Assembly (NCBI GenBank): GCA_045655245.1
Contig: JAZOOX010000024.1
Span: forward strand, 1 to 64,000
DNA from: RGIG8785 sp045655245
Lineage (GTDB): Bacteria > Bacillota > Clostridia > RGIG8785
Length of the DNA: 64,000 nucleotides
Reading direction: 5' to 3'
Part shown: piece by piece, positions 1 through 8,447 of the stretch
How positions within the stretch are numbered: the stretch's first letter is position 1
Layout of the letters: every line of letters begins with the position of its first letter
Made by a program: the position numbers and the translations under genes
Notes under the pieces: model-generated
The model's database searches: none
Seen by the model: only the letters and a program-made list of their open reading frames with translations
What the model was told of the DNA's origin: nothing

Positions 1-51
1 GCTGTTAAGAGAGCAAGACATATTGCTCTGCTGCCCTACACTGCAGAATAA
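1..51 (+). CDS. rpsR: 30S ribosomal protein S18, C-terminal end (partial)
   Basis: The window opens inside a gene. Frame 1 reads AVKRARHIALLPYTAE and then TAA. This is the conserved C-terminus of bacterial S18, where the basic KRAR(H) stretch and the LLPY tail bind 16S rRNA in the platform of the small subunit. A hairpin terminator follows 11 bases after the stop, so this is the last gene of its operon, in most bacteria rpsF-ssb-rpsR. Only 16 residues are visible, but the tail is very characteristic. Confidence 0.9.
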   Translation, partial: AVKRARHIALLPYTAE

Positions 52-61
52 GTTGGATCTT

Positions 62-91
62 AAAAAGGGATGCATTGCATCCCTTTTTTAT
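62..91 (+). terminator. Intrinsic terminator of the rpsR operon
   Basis: A perfect stem, GGGATGCA paired with TGCATCCC, is flanked by A5 on the left and T7 on the right. It starts directly after the rpsR stop. Confidence 0.9.
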
Positions 92-103
92 TGGAAAATT
101 AAT

Positions 104-132
104 GACGGCGTGACCACGGTCACGCCGTTTTC
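104..132 (+). terminator. Second GC-rich hairpin after rpsR
   Basis: ACGGCGTGACC pairs with GGTCACGCCGT and four T follow. It lies about 14 bases after the first terminator and could be a tandem back-up terminator. The T-run is short, so an operator role for this 24-base palindrome upstream of the LytTR operon cannot be excluded. Confidence 0.6.
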
Positions 133-195
133 CTTTACCGATGACGCATCATAAACGACCGAACAGACAAAAAACCCCCTTTTTACTTTCTGATT

Positions 196-204
196 TGCTA
201 TAAT
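196..204 (+). promoter_or_regulatory. Extended -10 promoter of the LytTR operon
   Basis: TGC directly precedes a perfect TATAAT at 199-204. No good -35 hexamer sits 16-18 bases upstream, which is typical of promoters that rely on an extended -10 or on an activator. Confidence 0.55.
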
Positions 205-226
205 GATACTGCACATAAGGAGGTTG

Positions 227-289
227 ATGCAATATGGTTTGATAACGGCGATTGCCGTGGCCTGTTTTCCGGGCCAAATAAAAAAATAG
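227..289 (+). CDS. Possible 20-residue leader peptide upstream of the LytTR gene
   Basis: An ATG at 227 opens a 20-codon frame that ends with TAG at 287-289, 15 bases before the LytTR start. A perfect AAGGAGG lies at 217-223, but only three bases separate it from the ATG, which is tight. The predicted peptide has a hydrophobic middle and ends in two lysines. I recognise no family. It could be a translated leader, a small peptide, or chance. Confidence 0.3.
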   Translation: MQYGLITAIAVACFPGQIKK

Positions 290-304
290 TAAGGAGGTGG
301 GACG

Positions 305-748
305 ATGAATTATAAACTTATTATCGACAAAACCGTTGAAGAAGAGATCATAGCAATTGTTCATGCACCTTCTGCTCTGACACAGCAGATCGAAAGCCTT
401 GTTTGTCACTTTTCCGGCACGGACAGCATCATGGGGCACCGAGATGACGAGATGCGGAAGTTGGCATTTCAAGAAATAGAATGTGTCACCGTTTTAAACA
501 GAAAATTGATTGCCGTTGATATAAGCGGCAACCACTATCGCATCCAGGGGAGACTTCGTGATTTAGAGGATGTTTTACCCTCTTATTTCATCCGCATTAA
601 CAAATCCACCATCGCCAACGAGCATCGTATTCTACGCTTTGATGCTGTGGTCAGCGGCGGTGTGGATGCCGTTTTCCAATGCGGATATCGGGAATATGTT
701 TCCCGCCGTTGTTTTACTGAAATTAGAAGGAGGTATGAAGGAATATGA
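305..748 (+). CDS. LytTR-family DNA-binding transcriptional regulator
   Basis: This is a 147-residue protein whose second half (about 55-145) is a LytTR DNA-binding domain, with the typical block PSYFIRINKSTIAN near residues 95-108. The N-terminal 50 residues are not a receiver domain, so this is not a two-component response regulator. AAGGAGG lies just before the ATG. The stop overlaps the next start by four bases (ATGA). Such stand-alone LytTR proteins paired with a small membrane protein are known in Firmicutes as LytTR regulatory systems, in which the membrane partner restrains the regulator. Targets cannot be read from this window, but self-activation is common in that class. Confidence 0.88.
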   Translation: MNYKLIIDKTVEEEIIAIVHAPSALTQQIESLVCHFSGTDSIMGHRDDEMRKLAFQEIECVTVLNRKLIAVDISGNHYRIQGRLRDLEDVLPSYFIRINKSTIANEHRILRFDAVVSGGVDAVFQCGYREYVSRRCFTEIRRRYEGI

Positions 749-1185
749 AAAAGAATGTTTTAGCGTTTTTCCACCGCGGTCTCATCGCCTGCGGATTTGG
801 TCCTATCGTTTTGGCGGTGCTCTATTTGATTTTGAAAGAGAATGCAGGCATTGATACCTTGTCTGTCAACCAGGTCTGCCTTGGGATATTTTCATTATCT
901 GCTCTTGCCTTTATTGCAGGAGGGATGAACGTCATTTATCAAATTGAGCGGTTACCCCTGGCAACAGCTATTCTGATCCACGGTTGCGTTTTATACTGCA
1001 GTTATCTGGTCACATATCTTCTTAACGATTGGCTGGAAAGGGGCACAACGCCTATTTTGGTTTTTTCGGGGATCTTTGTGCTCGGGTATTTGGCGGTCTG
1101 GGCAGTAATCTATTCCATCACCAAGAGGAATACCAAAAAGCTCAATAAAATATTACAGGAAAAACTTGCTCCGGCAAAGGAATAG
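745..1185 (+). CDS. DUF3021 family four-helix membrane protein, partner of the LytTR regulator
   Basis: This is a 146-residue protein with four hydrophobic helices at roughly 9-32, 43-64, 72-95 and 103-128 and a basic C-terminal tail. That fits DUF3021, a small integral membrane family almost always found directly after a stand-alone LytTR gene. The start codon overlaps the regulator's stop, so translation is probably coupled. By analogy with known pairs it may hold the regulator inactive at the membrane. The signal it senses is unknown. Confidence 0.85.
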   Translation: MKKNVLAFFHRGLIACGFGPIVLAVLYLILKENAGIDTLSVNQVCLGIFSLSALAFIAGGMNVIYQIERLPLATAILIHGCVLYCSYLVTYLLNDWLERGTTPILVFSGIFVLGYLAVWAVIYSITKRNTKKLNKILQEKLAPAKE

Positions 1186-1186
1186 A

Positions 1187-1228
1187 AAAAAGCGATACTC
1201 AGTTTGAATGACCGAGTATCGCTTTCTT
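1187..1228. terminator. Bidirectional terminator between DUF3021 and the Na/Pi symporter gene
   Basis: AAAGCGATACTC at 1189-1200 pairs perfectly with GAGTATCGCTTT at 1214-1225 across a 13-base loop. A-rich and T-rich flanks serve both converging genes. Confidence 0.88.
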
Positions 1229-1230
1229 AT

Positions 1231-2973
1231 TTATACTGCGTAGGTTTCGCGGTAGGTAGCCAGTTGGCGTTTGTAGTCGGGGTTGTTATCCTTAAACTGA
1301 TGCAGAGATTCGTGGATATCGAAACGGGCCTGTGTCGTATCCACAACACCGCCTGCGATATTGGAACAGTGGTCGGAAACGCGCTCTAAATTGGTAAGGA
1401 TATCGGACCAGATAAAGCCCATTTCATACGAGCACTCACCCTTTTGTAAACGCTTGATATGACGGGCACGGAGTTTTTCCTTTAACTCGTCCACGATCTG
1501 TTCCAACGCTTCGACCTGCAATGCGGTGTTTAAGTCGTCGCTTTGGAAGGTGTGTAAGGCAAGACCCACGATCTCGTCCACGGCGCCGCAGATAACGTGA
1601 AGCTCCTCTCTTGCCTTGTCGGTGAACTTCAGTTCTTTGCGGGACATTTCTTCGGCAGATTCCACCAGATTTACAGCATGGTCGGCAATCCGTTCAAAAT
1701 CGCCGATGTTCTTTAAGAGTTTTGCAGCTTCGGCACTGTCCTCTCCGCTGATCTGATGACCGCTGAGCTTAACCAGGTAAGACCCTAAAATATCCTCGTA
1801 GTGGTCGGTTAGATCCTCGGCATCGTTGACCTTTTCCAGTTGTTCGGGATGGTAATCAAACAGCGCGGTAAGACCGACCCGCAAAGAGTCGATTGCGGCA
1901 ACCGCCATATCGTTGGTTACCGAGCGGCAACGCGCCAACGCAAAGGGCGGAGTGTTTAACAAACGTTCGTCCAGTTCGGCATCCGCCTCGGGTTGCTTTG
2001 CATCGGGCACCAAGCGAAGGACCAGTTTTTCCAACAGTCCTGACATGGGCAAGAGCAAGAGGGTACAAAGCAGATTAAAAATTGAGTGAGCAACTGCGAT
2101 ACCCGCCAAGGTTGCCGCCTGATTGAAAAGCACGGGGGCAAGGAAAATCTTGACCAGCCAGAACACGGCCAACCAAAAAGCGGTGCCTATAACGTTAAAG
2201 GAAAGATGTACCAAAGCGGCGCGTTTTGCGTTTCGGTTGGTACCGAAGGAAGAGAGAATCGCGGTGATACAGGTACCGATGTTCTGACCCATAATAATCG
2301 GGATAGCCGCACCGTACGAGACGGCGCCCGTTGCCGCAAGTGCCTGCAGGATGCCGACAGATGCGGAACTGGATTGGATAATCGCCGTTAAGACGGCACC
2401 CGCCAAAACGCCCAGGATGGGGTTTTTAAAGAGCAGGAAAAGGTTTTGGAATGCAGGAATGTCCTTTAACCCCGCAACGGCATCGGTCATAATGTCCATA
2501 CCGAACATCAGGGTTGCAAAGCCCAAAAGGATGGTACCGGTATCCTGCTTCTTTCCGCTTTTGCAGAACATGTAAAAAACAATACCCAACAATGCCAGCA
2601 CGGGGGTAAAAGACATGGGCTTTAAGAGTTGTAAAATCAGGTTATCCCCTGAAATACCGCCCAAACTTAAAATCCAAGCGGTTACGGTGGTACCGATGTT
2701 GGCACCCATAATAACATTGATGGATTGTTTTAAAGACATCAAACCCGAGTTAACAAAGCCAACGACCATAACGGTTGTAGCAGAAGAACTCTGGATGACG
2801 GCGGTTACGCCGAGACCGGTCAACAGACCTGCCAATCGGTTGGTGGTGAGTTTGCCCAAAAGGTCACGAAGACTGTTCCCTGCACGGCGTTCCAAGGCCT
2901 GTCCCATAATGTTCATGCCGAACAAAAAGAGGCAGAGTCCTCCGATCATGGTGAGTACGTCAAAAATAGTCAT
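1231..2973 (-). CDS. Na/Pi cotransporter family protein with PhoU-like C-terminal domain
   Basis: This 580-residue membrane protein likely takes up inorganic phosphate with sodium. Two inverted Na/Pi-cotransport repeats carry the signature QSSSATT (61-67) and QSSSASV (200-206). Eight or so hydrophobic segments end near residue 320. The remaining 250 residues are a soluble helical PhoU-like domain, as in YjbB/NptA-type proteins. The length is normal for this architecture. It is monocistronic, with its own promoter upstream and a bidirectional terminator downstream. No pst or phoBR genes lie nearby. Confidence 0.92.
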   Translation of the reverse strand: MTIFDVLTMIGGLCLFLFGMNIMGQALERRAGNSLRDLLGKLTTNRLAGLLTGLGVTAVIQSSSATTVMVVGFVNSGLMSLKQSINVIMGANIGTTVTAWILSLGGISGDNLILQLLKPMSFTPVLALLGIVFYMFCKSGKKQDTGTILLGFATLMFGMDIMTDAVAGLKDIPAFQNLFLLFKNPILGVLAGAVLTAIIQSSSASVGILQALAATGAVSYGAAIPIIMGQNIGTCITAILSSFGTNRNAKRAALVHLSFNVIGTAFWLAVFWLVKIFLAPVLFNQAATLAGIAVAHSIFNLLCTLLLLPMSGLLEKLVLRLVPDAKQPEADAELDERLLNTPPFALARCRSVTNDMAVAAIDSLRVGLTALFDYHPEQLEKVNDAEDLTDHYEDILGSYLVKLSGHQISGEDSAEAAKLLKNIGDFERIADHAVNLVESAEEMSRKELKFTDKAREELHVICGAVDEIVGLALHTFQSDDLNTALQVEALEQIVDELKEKLRARHIKRLQKGECSYEMGFIWSDILTNLERVSDHCSNIAGGVVDTTQARFDIHESLHQFKDNNPDYKRQLATYRETYAV

Positions 2974-3044
2974 TTGTTTCCACCTTTCTTTGGATTCCTA
3001 CATCGAATCCGTTTTTCACTTATTCTTTTACTTTTTACACCAAA

Positions 3045-3074
3045 ATTGTATCATACTCCTACATTATATGTCAA
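3045..3074 (-). promoter_or_regulatory. Promoter of the Na/Pi symporter gene
   Basis: On the minus strand TTGACA (3069-3074), 18 bases, then TACAAT (3045-3050), preceded by TGA as an extended -10. A leader of about 65 bases follows before the ATG at 2973. Confidence 0.75.
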
Positions 3075-3085
3075 TTATGAGTTTT

Positions 3086-3126
3086 AAAAAAAGAGCCGTG
3101 AATGAAAAATTCACGACTCTTTTTTC
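3086..3126 (-). terminator. Terminator overlapping the end of the phosphoesterase gene
   Basis: On the minus strand GAGTCGTGAA pairs with TTCACGGCTC (one G-T pair), flanked by A6 and T7. The TGA stop of the gene lies inside the left arm of the stem. Confidence 0.88.
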
Positions 3127-3668
3127 AAAGAATAAGTGTGGTAAATATCGGCAGTTTCGAGGTTTTTCCAATAGAAAGTGCCGTCCTCGAATACCATATA
3201 ACTCTTGACACTGCCCTCTTTGGGAATGGACGTGGATCCGGGGTTTAAATGCAAAACACCGTTTTTCGTTTCCCAAAGGGGAATATGCGTATGACCTTGT
3301 AACACAATATTACCCGCACCCACTTGCGCAAAGGTTTCGTCGGTAACGTGGTGGCCATGGGTCATATAGACCAATGCATCCCCCAGCGAAAGCCAGCCAT
3401 AGTCTGCTAAAATGGGAAACGAAAGCACCATCTGGTCCACTTCGCAATCACAGTTCCCCCGAACGGTGGAAACGCGGTCGCGAACACTGTTTAACAGTTC
3501 GATTACCGTTTTGGGCGCATATTCGTCAGGGAGATCGTTTCGGGGGCCATGGTAGAGCAGGTCACCCAGCAAAAACAAACGGTCTGCCTTTTCTTCAGAA
3601 AATCGTTCTAACAGCTTTCGGCAGGCAGATGCCGAGCCGTGGATATCCGATGCAAATACGTATTTCAT
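3111..3668 (-). CDS. YfcE-type metallophosphoesterase
   Basis: This 185-residue calcineurin-like phosphoesterase resembles YfcE/MJ0936. Metal-binding motifs are in order: DIHG (9-12), GDLLYHG (36-42), GNCD (72-75), THGHH and GHTH toward the C-terminus. The likely substrate is a small phosphodiester in the cytoplasm; the true substrate is unknown for most members. It lies 52 bases after feoB on the same strand with no terminator between, so it is probably transcribed with the feo genes, though no link to iron is known. The stop codon sits in the terminator stem. Confidence 0.87.
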   Translation of the reverse strand: MKYVFASDIHGSASACRKLLERFSEEKADRLFLLGDLLYHGPRNDLPDEYAPKTVIELLNSVRDRVSTVRGNCDCEVDQMVLSFPILADYGWLSLGDALVYMTHGHHVTDETFAQVGAGNIVLQGHTHIPLWETKNGVLHLNPGSTSIPKEGSVKSYMVFEDGTFYWKNLETADIYHTYSLKKES

Positions 3669-3720
3669 AAATCCTCATCCTTTCAAATAAGTATTCGACA
3701 AGGATGGGACAAACCCTTTT

Positions 3721-5739
3721 TTATCCAAAAATTTGCGCTAACAGAATACAAAGAAGCATCCCGATTAAAGTAGGAATGACAGCGGCTAAAATAGTCCATT
3801 TAAGACTGCCCGTTTCTTTTTTGACCGTCAAAAGGGTGGTGGAGCAGGGCCAATGAAAGAGTGAAAACAGTATTGTACAGAGAGCGGTCAACCAAGTCCA
3901 GCCGTTTTGAACCAAGACCGTTTTTAAAGCAGCATAGTCACCCAATTCCACAGGAGCACCCTGTGAAAGATAAGTCATCAGTGCTACGGGCAGAACGATT
4001 TCGTTGGCGGGGAAGCCAAGGATAAACGCAAGAATCAGCACGCCGTCCATTCCCATCAGCCGTCCCAAGGGGTCCAACCACCCTGAAAATAACATTAAAA
4101 GACTTTGGTCGTCTACGGTACTATTGGCAAGTGCCCAAATCACTAAACCTGCCGGTGCGGCTACCGTTGCGGCACGCCCTAACACAAACAGGGTGCGGTC
4201 CAGTACCGAGCGTACCAAAACACGGCCGATTTGCGGACGGCGGTACGGAGGTAATTCCAATGCAAAGGAAGATGCTTCACCGCGGCACAGGGTATGGGAT
4301 AAGATCCAGGTAACGCCAAAGGTCATAACCACGCAAAGCAAAATCAAAAGGGTCAACAGCAGGGCAGCTGCTACACCGCTCCCCGATGCAAAGAAGATAG
4401 AAAGCAGGGCAATCAGCAAGGGGAACCGTCCGTTACACGGAACGAGACTGTTCGTTAAGACCGCCAGCAACCGCTCCCTTGGAGAGTCGATGATACGACA
4501 TCCCGTTACCCCAACAGCGTTACAACCAAAACCCATACACATGGTCAGTGCTTGTTTTCCGCAAGCGTTGCAACGGGCAAAGGGGCGGTCCAAGTTGTAG
4601 GCAATGCGGGGCAGGTAACCCATATCTTCCAGCAAGGTAAACAGCGGGAAGAAAATCGCCATGGGCGGAAGCATTACCGAAATGACCCAGGTCAGTACCC
4701 GATAGACCCCCGAAATCAGTGCGCTTTTGATAAGGGGCGGGATCCCTATGTTGGTTGCCTGCAGGGTCAACCAATCTCCCAAGCGGGCAAACAGAGCCGA
4801 AAGCCATTGAGAGGGGTAATTGGCACCCTTGACGGTAATCCAAAAGACCAATGCCAAAAGCAAAAGCATTACAGGGTATCCCCACCGCCGTCCCGTTAAG
4901 ATGCGGTCTAAGGTACGGTCTAAGTGACGGTAGCTGGGGTCTTCGTAGGTTACAGTGTCACGGCATAGCTCTTCGGCTTCCCGCACAATGCACTCGGTCT
5001 GCATATCCGAGAAACGGTCGCGGTCATACCCATACTCCAACAAACGTTGACGAATGGGATCCAGTATTTCCGAAAGCGGCAACCCGTCAGGCAGTAAAGC
5101 AGTCAATTGACCCAAAAAGACGGGTTCGGCAGAGAGCAGTTGTAAGCAAAGCCAACGGGCGGAGATCGTTTCTGAAAGATGGGGGCGGAGGTACGCCGCC
5201 AATTCTTCCAGTGCATCTTCTACCACCGCGGGGTATGGGATGCAATAAGGTGTTCTCTCCTCCGCACGACCGATGGCTTTAAGCAACGCTTTAACCGAAG
5301 CCCTTTTCCGTGCCACGGTAGGGACTACTTCGACACCCAAGCGTGCCGACAGTTGTTCCGCATCAATACGGATTTTCTTTTTGGCAGCTTCATCGGACAG
5401 GTTTAAACAAACAACAGTGCGGGGCGCAACCTCCAACACCTGCAAGACAAGATTCAGGTTCCGTTCCAGGCAGGTGGCGTCGCAGACCACCAAAACCGTA
5501 TCGGGGCGCCCGAAACAGATAAAGTCGCGGGCAATCTCCTCTTCTGCCGAATGGGGGATCAGGGAATAGGTCCCCGGCAAATCGATGAGTGTATAATCAT
5601 AATCGGGGACGCGGCCGCGGGCGGTCTCCACCGTTTTCCCCGACCAGTTTCCCGTATGCTGATGCATCCCCGTAAGGGCGTTGAACAGGGTGCTTTTCCC
5701 CACGTTAGGGTTTCCCGCAAGAGCAATGATGCGCTCCAT
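3721..5739 (-). CDS. feoB: Ferrous iron transporter FeoB
   Basis: A 672-residue Fe(II) transporter. The N-terminal GTPase has G1 GNPNVGKST (9-17), the G2 threonine T36, G3 DLPGT (53-57) and G4 NLSD (113-116). A helical GDI-like spacer follows, then a membrane region from about residue 285 with two Gate motifs, including the conserved cysteine in the ARCNACGKQ block. It is about 100 residues shorter than the E. coli protein, within the range of Firmicute FeoB. feoA lies 12 bases upstream. It lets the cell import ferrous iron under anoxic conditions. Confidence 0.96.
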   Translation of the reverse strand: MERIIALAGNPNVGKSTLFNALTGMHQHTGNWSGKTVETARGRVPDYDYTLIDLPGTYSLIPHSAEEEIARDFICFGRPDTVLVVCDATCLERNLNLVLQVLEVAPRTVVCLNLSDEAAKKKIRIDAEQLSARLGVEVVPTVARKRASVKALLKAIGRAEERTPYCIPYPAVVEDALEELAAYLRPHLSETISARWLCLQLLSAEPVFLGQLTALLPDGLPLSEILDPIRQRLLEYGYDRDRFSDMQTECIVREAEELCRDTVTYEDPSYRHLDRTLDRILTGRRWGYPVMLLLLALVFWITVKGANYPSQWLSALFARLGDWLTLQATNIGIPPLIKSALISGVYRVLTWVISVMLPPMAIFFPLFTLLEDMGYLPRIAYNLDRPFARCNACGKQALTMCMGFGCNAVGVTGCRIIDSPRERLLAVLTNSLVPCNGRFPLLIALLSIFFASGSGVAAALLLTLLILLCVVMTFGVTWILSHTLCRGEASSFALELPPYRRPQIGRVLVRSVLDRTLFVLGRAATVAAPAGLVIWALANSTVDDQSLLMLFSGWLDPLGRLMGMDGVLILAFILGFPANEIVLPVALMTYLSQGAPVELGDYAALKTVLVQNGWTWLTALCTILFSLFHWPCSTTLLTVKKETGSLKWTILAAVIPTLIGMLLCILLAQIFG

Positions 5740-5751
5740 CCCTTCCTCCTT

Positions 5752-5991
5752 TCAAAGAAGGCGAACCGCAACCCTTTCCGCATCCCGTTTACGCAAGGCA
5801 ATTACCGCGCCGCGGATGAGATAAGCCGACGGGTCGCCGCTTGGACTGACACCGACACATTCTACTACCGTATCTTGAACCAAGCCGATGTCCGACAGAC
5901 GGCGGCGCATCCCTCCCCGATGGGTCAGTTCTAAAACCGTACCCCGTTGTTGGGGAAGGAGGTCTTTTAAAGTTTTTGTATCTGACAACAC
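5752..5991 (-). CDS. feoA: Ferrous iron transport protein FeoA
   Basis: A 79-residue SH3-like FeoA protein with the family pattern of a conserved Gly-X-X-R region (RGGMRRRLSDIGL, 25-37) and a C-terminal IALRKRDAERV beta strand. It acts as the small cytosolic partner of FeoB. The annotated start is a GTG; a TTG follows as the next codon and AAAGGAG lies a few bases upstream, so either could be used. No ferric uptake regulator box is evident to me in the short upstream gap. Confidence 0.93.
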   Translation of the reverse strand: MLSDTKTLKDLLPQQRGTVLELTHRGGMRRRLSDIGLVQDTVVECVGVSPSGDPSAYLIRGAVIALRKRDAERVAVRLL

Positions 5992-6051
5992 ACTTTCTCC
6001 TTTCTGAAGACTCTATTTATAACCTATTCCAAAGCCCCCGTTTAGGTGCAT

Positions 6052-6083
6052 AAAAAAAGACACGGACAAACCGTGTCTTTTTG
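6052..6083 (-). terminator. Terminator of the LOTUS/DUF3825 operon
   Basis: On the minus strand AAAAAGACACGG pairs with CCGTGTCTTTTT around a five-base loop, and seven T follow. It starts four bases after the TAG/TAA end of the large gene. Confidence 0.9.
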
Positions 6084-6086
6084 ATC

Positions 6087-8447
6087 TTAGTCTTCCTCTT
6101 CGACAAAGGCAGTAATGTCGCTGGTGCTCAGCCATTCGCTATCCGGTCGGCAGATGAGCCGTGCATCGATGTACGCATCCTGAAGCGTCAAAATGGTCTG
6201 ACCCTGATAACTTCCCGCTTTGGTTCGCTCTACAATCAGAGCAACATCTACGCGGTTATCTTCCACCAACGCCAGGGGGAGCATCAGGCTCATTGCATTT
6301 CCGCGGGGGTAAAAACAGGGTAATGCGGTTTTAAAGTTCCAGCGGACCCGCTTAACGGCAAAGTCAATGGCGTCGGACACCCGATTCTTTAAACGGTTGT
6401 AAAGACGGCTGGAAGCACCGACCGCATCCCGAAGTCGGTCATAGAGTTCGGACTTCTGATAGGGTGCGGCATGCATCAATTCTTCAACCAATGCACAAGC
6501 TTCTTCGTCCACGCGAAGTTCATCCCGCAGGAAATCCAAAGGAAGGCGGTGTATGTTGTCAACAATGATATGGTTATAGTCGGCATAGATTTCGCGGTCG
6601 GTATCAAAAAGCAGGTCCTCTTTGACCGTGAAATAGGACGCGGCTTCGGGCAGTGGATCGAAAGCGTCTACCAACTGTTTCCCCAAGCCCCGCTCTCCCG
6701 CGATGCAAAATCCCTGGAAGAACCACTTGGGTCCACCTTGTTTTAGGTTGGGCATAAAGCAGGCGTAGATGTCCTCGTAGTGTCTGGTCACCAGACCTGT
6801 GTTAAAGGCGGCGAGGGTGTTGTCGTCCGAAACGAGCACCTTGTCCTCCAGATGCAGGTGGTAGAAGGTAAACCTGATATACTGGCGCAAGATGGTGTAG
6901 TCCCCTTCTGCTGCATCTTTAAAACTCCATTTTTCGGGCAGGGATTTGTTCGCCAAGGTAGACAGGAATTCCTGCCAAGGCCCTAAATAAGCAAACCGTT
7001 CCAGCATTTCGCCGGGGCTACAGGACACCGCAGCTTCAGCAGGTCCGCCCCAGTTTAAGTACCAATCCACCTCTGCCTTTTCCGACACTTTGATGGTGGC
7101 ATCGATCGCTTGACCGCCGGCGGTCTTTAAATCGGTAGAAAAACGGAAGGTTTCTCCCACTTTAAAGGGGCGTTGGGGTTTTTCTGCCTCGGCGTAAGCG
7201 GCACAAAGACTATCGATCACGCTTTCGGGCGGAAAGGCTTCGGTCCCCGTCATATAAAAATTGATTTTAGAAAGAGTCTTCCCTGTCAGTTTTACTTCCC
7301 GTAACATCGCAGGAAGAGTGACAGATTTGCTTTCCCGCGCAGGGCTGACAGCCGCCCCCTGCTCCCACTCGGAAACGCGGTGAAGTTTGACCAAAATGGC
7401 AGGAACGCCGTTGGTGACAGTGGGTTGCAGACTAATGAAGCGACGCAGGGTCTCTAACATATCCCGCATTTTGGTAAAGCCAAACCGCTCCTTGGAAAAA
7501 CCTTCCTGAACCAGCACCAGACTGACTGACGCCATAGGCAGCCACTCTCCAATGGGGAATTTCCCTGTCAATAAACGGTAAATCTCCTGCTCATCGTCCA
7601 GTTCCAAAACTTCGCAGGCAAAAGCGGACTGAATTTCTTCACGGAAGCTTAGATAATAAGGATATGGCGATTCCTTGACCGTGTTGGGAACCAGCGAAAC
7701 AGCCACATTCCCATCAGCAAAGTGGAGGCCTGATGCATCCTCACGGATGGCACCTTGAGAAAAGGCATCGGCAAAGATATCGCAAAGTCCTTCAAAGGCA
7801 TCCTCTACCGTTTTGTTGCAGTTACGGGCGTATGCCGCAACAGCAGGGCTGTTGCCCTGAATCAGTTGAGAAAGGTCGTTGGAAAAAGCATAGGGCGTCA
7901 CCGACTGGACCACAGAAGCAGACTCATCCAATGCACAAATCCGAATCTCTACATCAGGGGTACCATTGGTCACGGTGTCCCGCATGGTCAAAAAGGTCGC
8001 CAATGCAAGGAACATCCCTTTCATTTTAGAAAAACCAAAGCGTTCTTTGCGGAATCCTGCTTTGTTCAGCACCTGGCTGACGACGACCATAGGATACCAC
8101 TCCCCTGCCTCGAAATGTTCCAACAACAGTTGGTGGATTTCACGGGCACGGTCGCGGGTCAGCAGTTCGGTCTCGGTGACAGGTAAAACGGTAAAACGCA
8201 GGTAATAAGGATAGGACGAGTCCGGGTTTTGGTTTTCGATAAGGTTAATGGTTGCCAGGGCGGACTTAAAACCAATCCCCTTTTCATCAACGGACAACGC
8301 CCCTTTGTCATAGGCTTCGGCAAACTCACGGGATAATCGTTCAAAGGTTTCTTCAGGGGTGGTATTACCTATTTCCGCCAACGCCATTAGCGGCGGAGTC
8401 CCTGCTTCGGCAAGGCGGGATAGATCCCGTTCAAAGGTATAGTTCAT
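6087..8447 (-). CDS. Two OST-HTH (LOTUS) domains plus DUF3825 protein, predicted RNA-associated
   Basis: A 786-residue soluble protein. Two winged-helix OST-HTH/LOTUS-like domains lie at about 98-170 and 287-355. They share GEW-P, the block F-KERFGF-KM and TVTNG-P, so they are an internal duplication. Each follows a copy of a short helical module (about 1-85 and 188-268) ending in YPYYL. A third copy of the helical module (about 395-440) leads into a C-terminal domain (about 485-780) that fits DUF3825, with AFNTGLVTRHYEDIYACF and the ADYNHIIVDNI block. LOTUS domains bind RNA in other proteins and DUF3825 often accompanies them; function here is inferred only. The start abuts the phosphatase stop (TGAATG), so translation is coupled. 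Domain names are from memory of family patterns. Confidence 0.75.
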   Translation of the reverse strand: MNYTFERDLSRLAEAGTPPLMALAEIGNTTPEETFERLSREFAEAYDKGALSVDEKGIGFKSALATINLIENQNPDSSYPYYLRFTVLPVTETELLTRDRAREIHQLLLEHFEAGEWYPMVVVSQVLNKAGFRKERFGFSKMKGMFLALATFLTMRDTVTNGTPDVEIRICALDESASVVQSVTPYAFSNDLSQLIQGNSPAVAAYARNCNKTVEDAFEGLCDIFADAFSQGAIREDASGLHFADGNVAVSLVPNTVKESPYPYYLSFREEIQSAFACEVLELDDEQEIYRLLTGKFPIGEWLPMASVSLVLVQEGFSKERFGFTKMRDMLETLRRFISLQPTVTNGVPAILVKLHRVSEWEQGAAVSPARESKSVTLPAMLREVKLTGKTLSKINFYMTGTEAFPPESVIDSLCAAYAEAEKPQRPFKVGETFRFSTDLKTAGGQAIDATIKVSEKAEVDWYLNWGGPAEAAVSCSPGEMLERFAYLGPWQEFLSTLANKSLPEKWSFKDAAEGDYTILRQYIRFTFYHLHLEDKVLVSDDNTLAAFNTGLVTRHYEDIYACFMPNLKQGGPKWFFQGFCIAGERGLGKQLVDAFDPLPEAASYFTVKEDLLFDTDREIYADYNHIIVDNIHRLPLDFLRDELRVDEEACALVEELMHAAPYQKSELYDRLRDAVGASSRLYNRLKNRVSDAIDFAVKRVRWNFKTALPCFYPRGNAMSLMLPLALVEDNRVDVALIVERTKAGSYQGQTILTLQDAYIDARLICRPDSEWLSTSDITAFVEEED

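Noticed and set aside
2086..3208. Long plus-strand frames opposite the Na/Pi symporter gene
   Set aside because: They lie antisense to a clear conserved gene, have no ribosome sites and show no recognisable family.
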